DNA from: SZUA-186 sp041552135
GTDB lineage: Bacteria; Pseudomonadota; Gammaproteobacteria; UBA9214
NCBI GenBank assembly: GCA_041552135.1
Contig: JBFELL010000098.1
Span: forward strand, 1-10,806
Length of the DNA: 10,806 nt
Direction: 5' to 3'
A model generated the notes under the pieces. The model was not told the DNA's origin, did not search any database, and was given only the letters and a program-made list of their open reading frames with translations. The position numbers and the translations under genes are program-made. Below are positions 10,711-10,806 of this stretch, one piece after another. Every line of letters begins with the position of its first letter. The first letter of the stretch is position 1.

Positions 10711-10806
10711 TCAGAGCAGATTGCGCGGCGTGCCGCTGCGCCAGGCGCGGATGTTGCCGGCAAGTTCGTTGACGAGCTGCTGCCGGGAGGCGGTACTTGC
10801 CCAGGC
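10711..10806 (-). CDS. C-terminal fragment of a D-2-hydroxyacid dehydrogenase (window edge)
   Basis: Only the last 31 residues are in the window: AWASTASRQQLVNELAGNI followed by RAWRSGTPRNLL and a TGA stop at 10711-10713. The pattern AWAS-x-x-x-RQ-x-L-x-x-x-x-x-NI-x-AW-x-x-G-x-P-x-N is typical of the C-terminus of NAD(P)H-dependent D-2-hydroxyacid dehydrogenases of the glycerate dehydrogenase / hydroxypyruvate reductase type. The catalytic and nucleotide-binding parts lie beyond the right edge, so substrate and cofactor cannot be judged. Same strand as yggS with a 20-bp gap. The open frame in this register and the family-like tail make a real gene likely; the exact member is inferred. Confidence 0.65.
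   Translation of the reverse strand, partial: AWASTASRQQLVNELAGNIRAWRSGTPRNLL

Overview
This 10.8 kb window looks like a chromosomal stretch from a GC-rich gammaproteobacterium, probably a non-enteric lineage. The evidence is an adjacent fabA-fabB pair for anaerobic-type unsaturated fatty acid synthesis, together with YajQ, YihY, YjbQ, YhcB/ZapG and YggS family proteins. The genus cannot be fixed from the sequence. I see no insertion sequence, phage gene, tRNA, rRNA or CRISPR array. Gene density is high and the content is mostly housekeeping.

Layout, left to right. (1) Positions 1-256 are AT-rich and carry no supportable gene; a 9-bp-stem hairpin lies at the left edge. (2) A small Sel1-repeat protein (minus) is divergent from queD (plus). 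Candidate promoters for the two genes overlap between them. queD is followed 17 bp later by a secreted protein with two thioredoxin-like domains. (3) A minus-strand block runs, in transcription order, from a response regulator with a degenerate GGDEF domain, through yajQ, to the fabA-fabB operon. fabA and fabB are 10 bp apart, and fabA has a good sigma70-like promoter of its own. (4) A plus-strand YihY/BrkB membrane protein abuts, with no gap, a convergent minus-strand gene for a small lipoprotein of unknown function. (5) A plus-strand pair follows: a 67-residue cysteine-rich protein and yjbQ, preceded by a leader that can fold. (6) The right end is on the minus strand: the tail of a D-2-hydroxyacid dehydrogenase, then yggS, then yhcB/zapG.

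How the genes fit together: fabA and fabB jointly make and extend the cis-3-decenoyl-ACP precursor of unsaturated fatty acids. YhcB/ZapG links envelope growth with division, and YggS handles pyridoxal phosphate homeostasis. The most interesting signal is the response regulator at 4875-6407. Its GGDEF signature reads GTARF, so it should not synthesise cyclic di-GMP, yet the RxxD inhibitory-site motif is intact at the right spacing. It also carries a long low-complexity tail ending in a basic amphipathic segment, and it sits just upstream of yajQ, a family with reported c-di-GMP-binding members. Together these suggest a c-di-GMP receptor rather than an enzyme. The small cysteine-rich protein paired with yjbQ, and the folded leader before it, are the next most useful leads.
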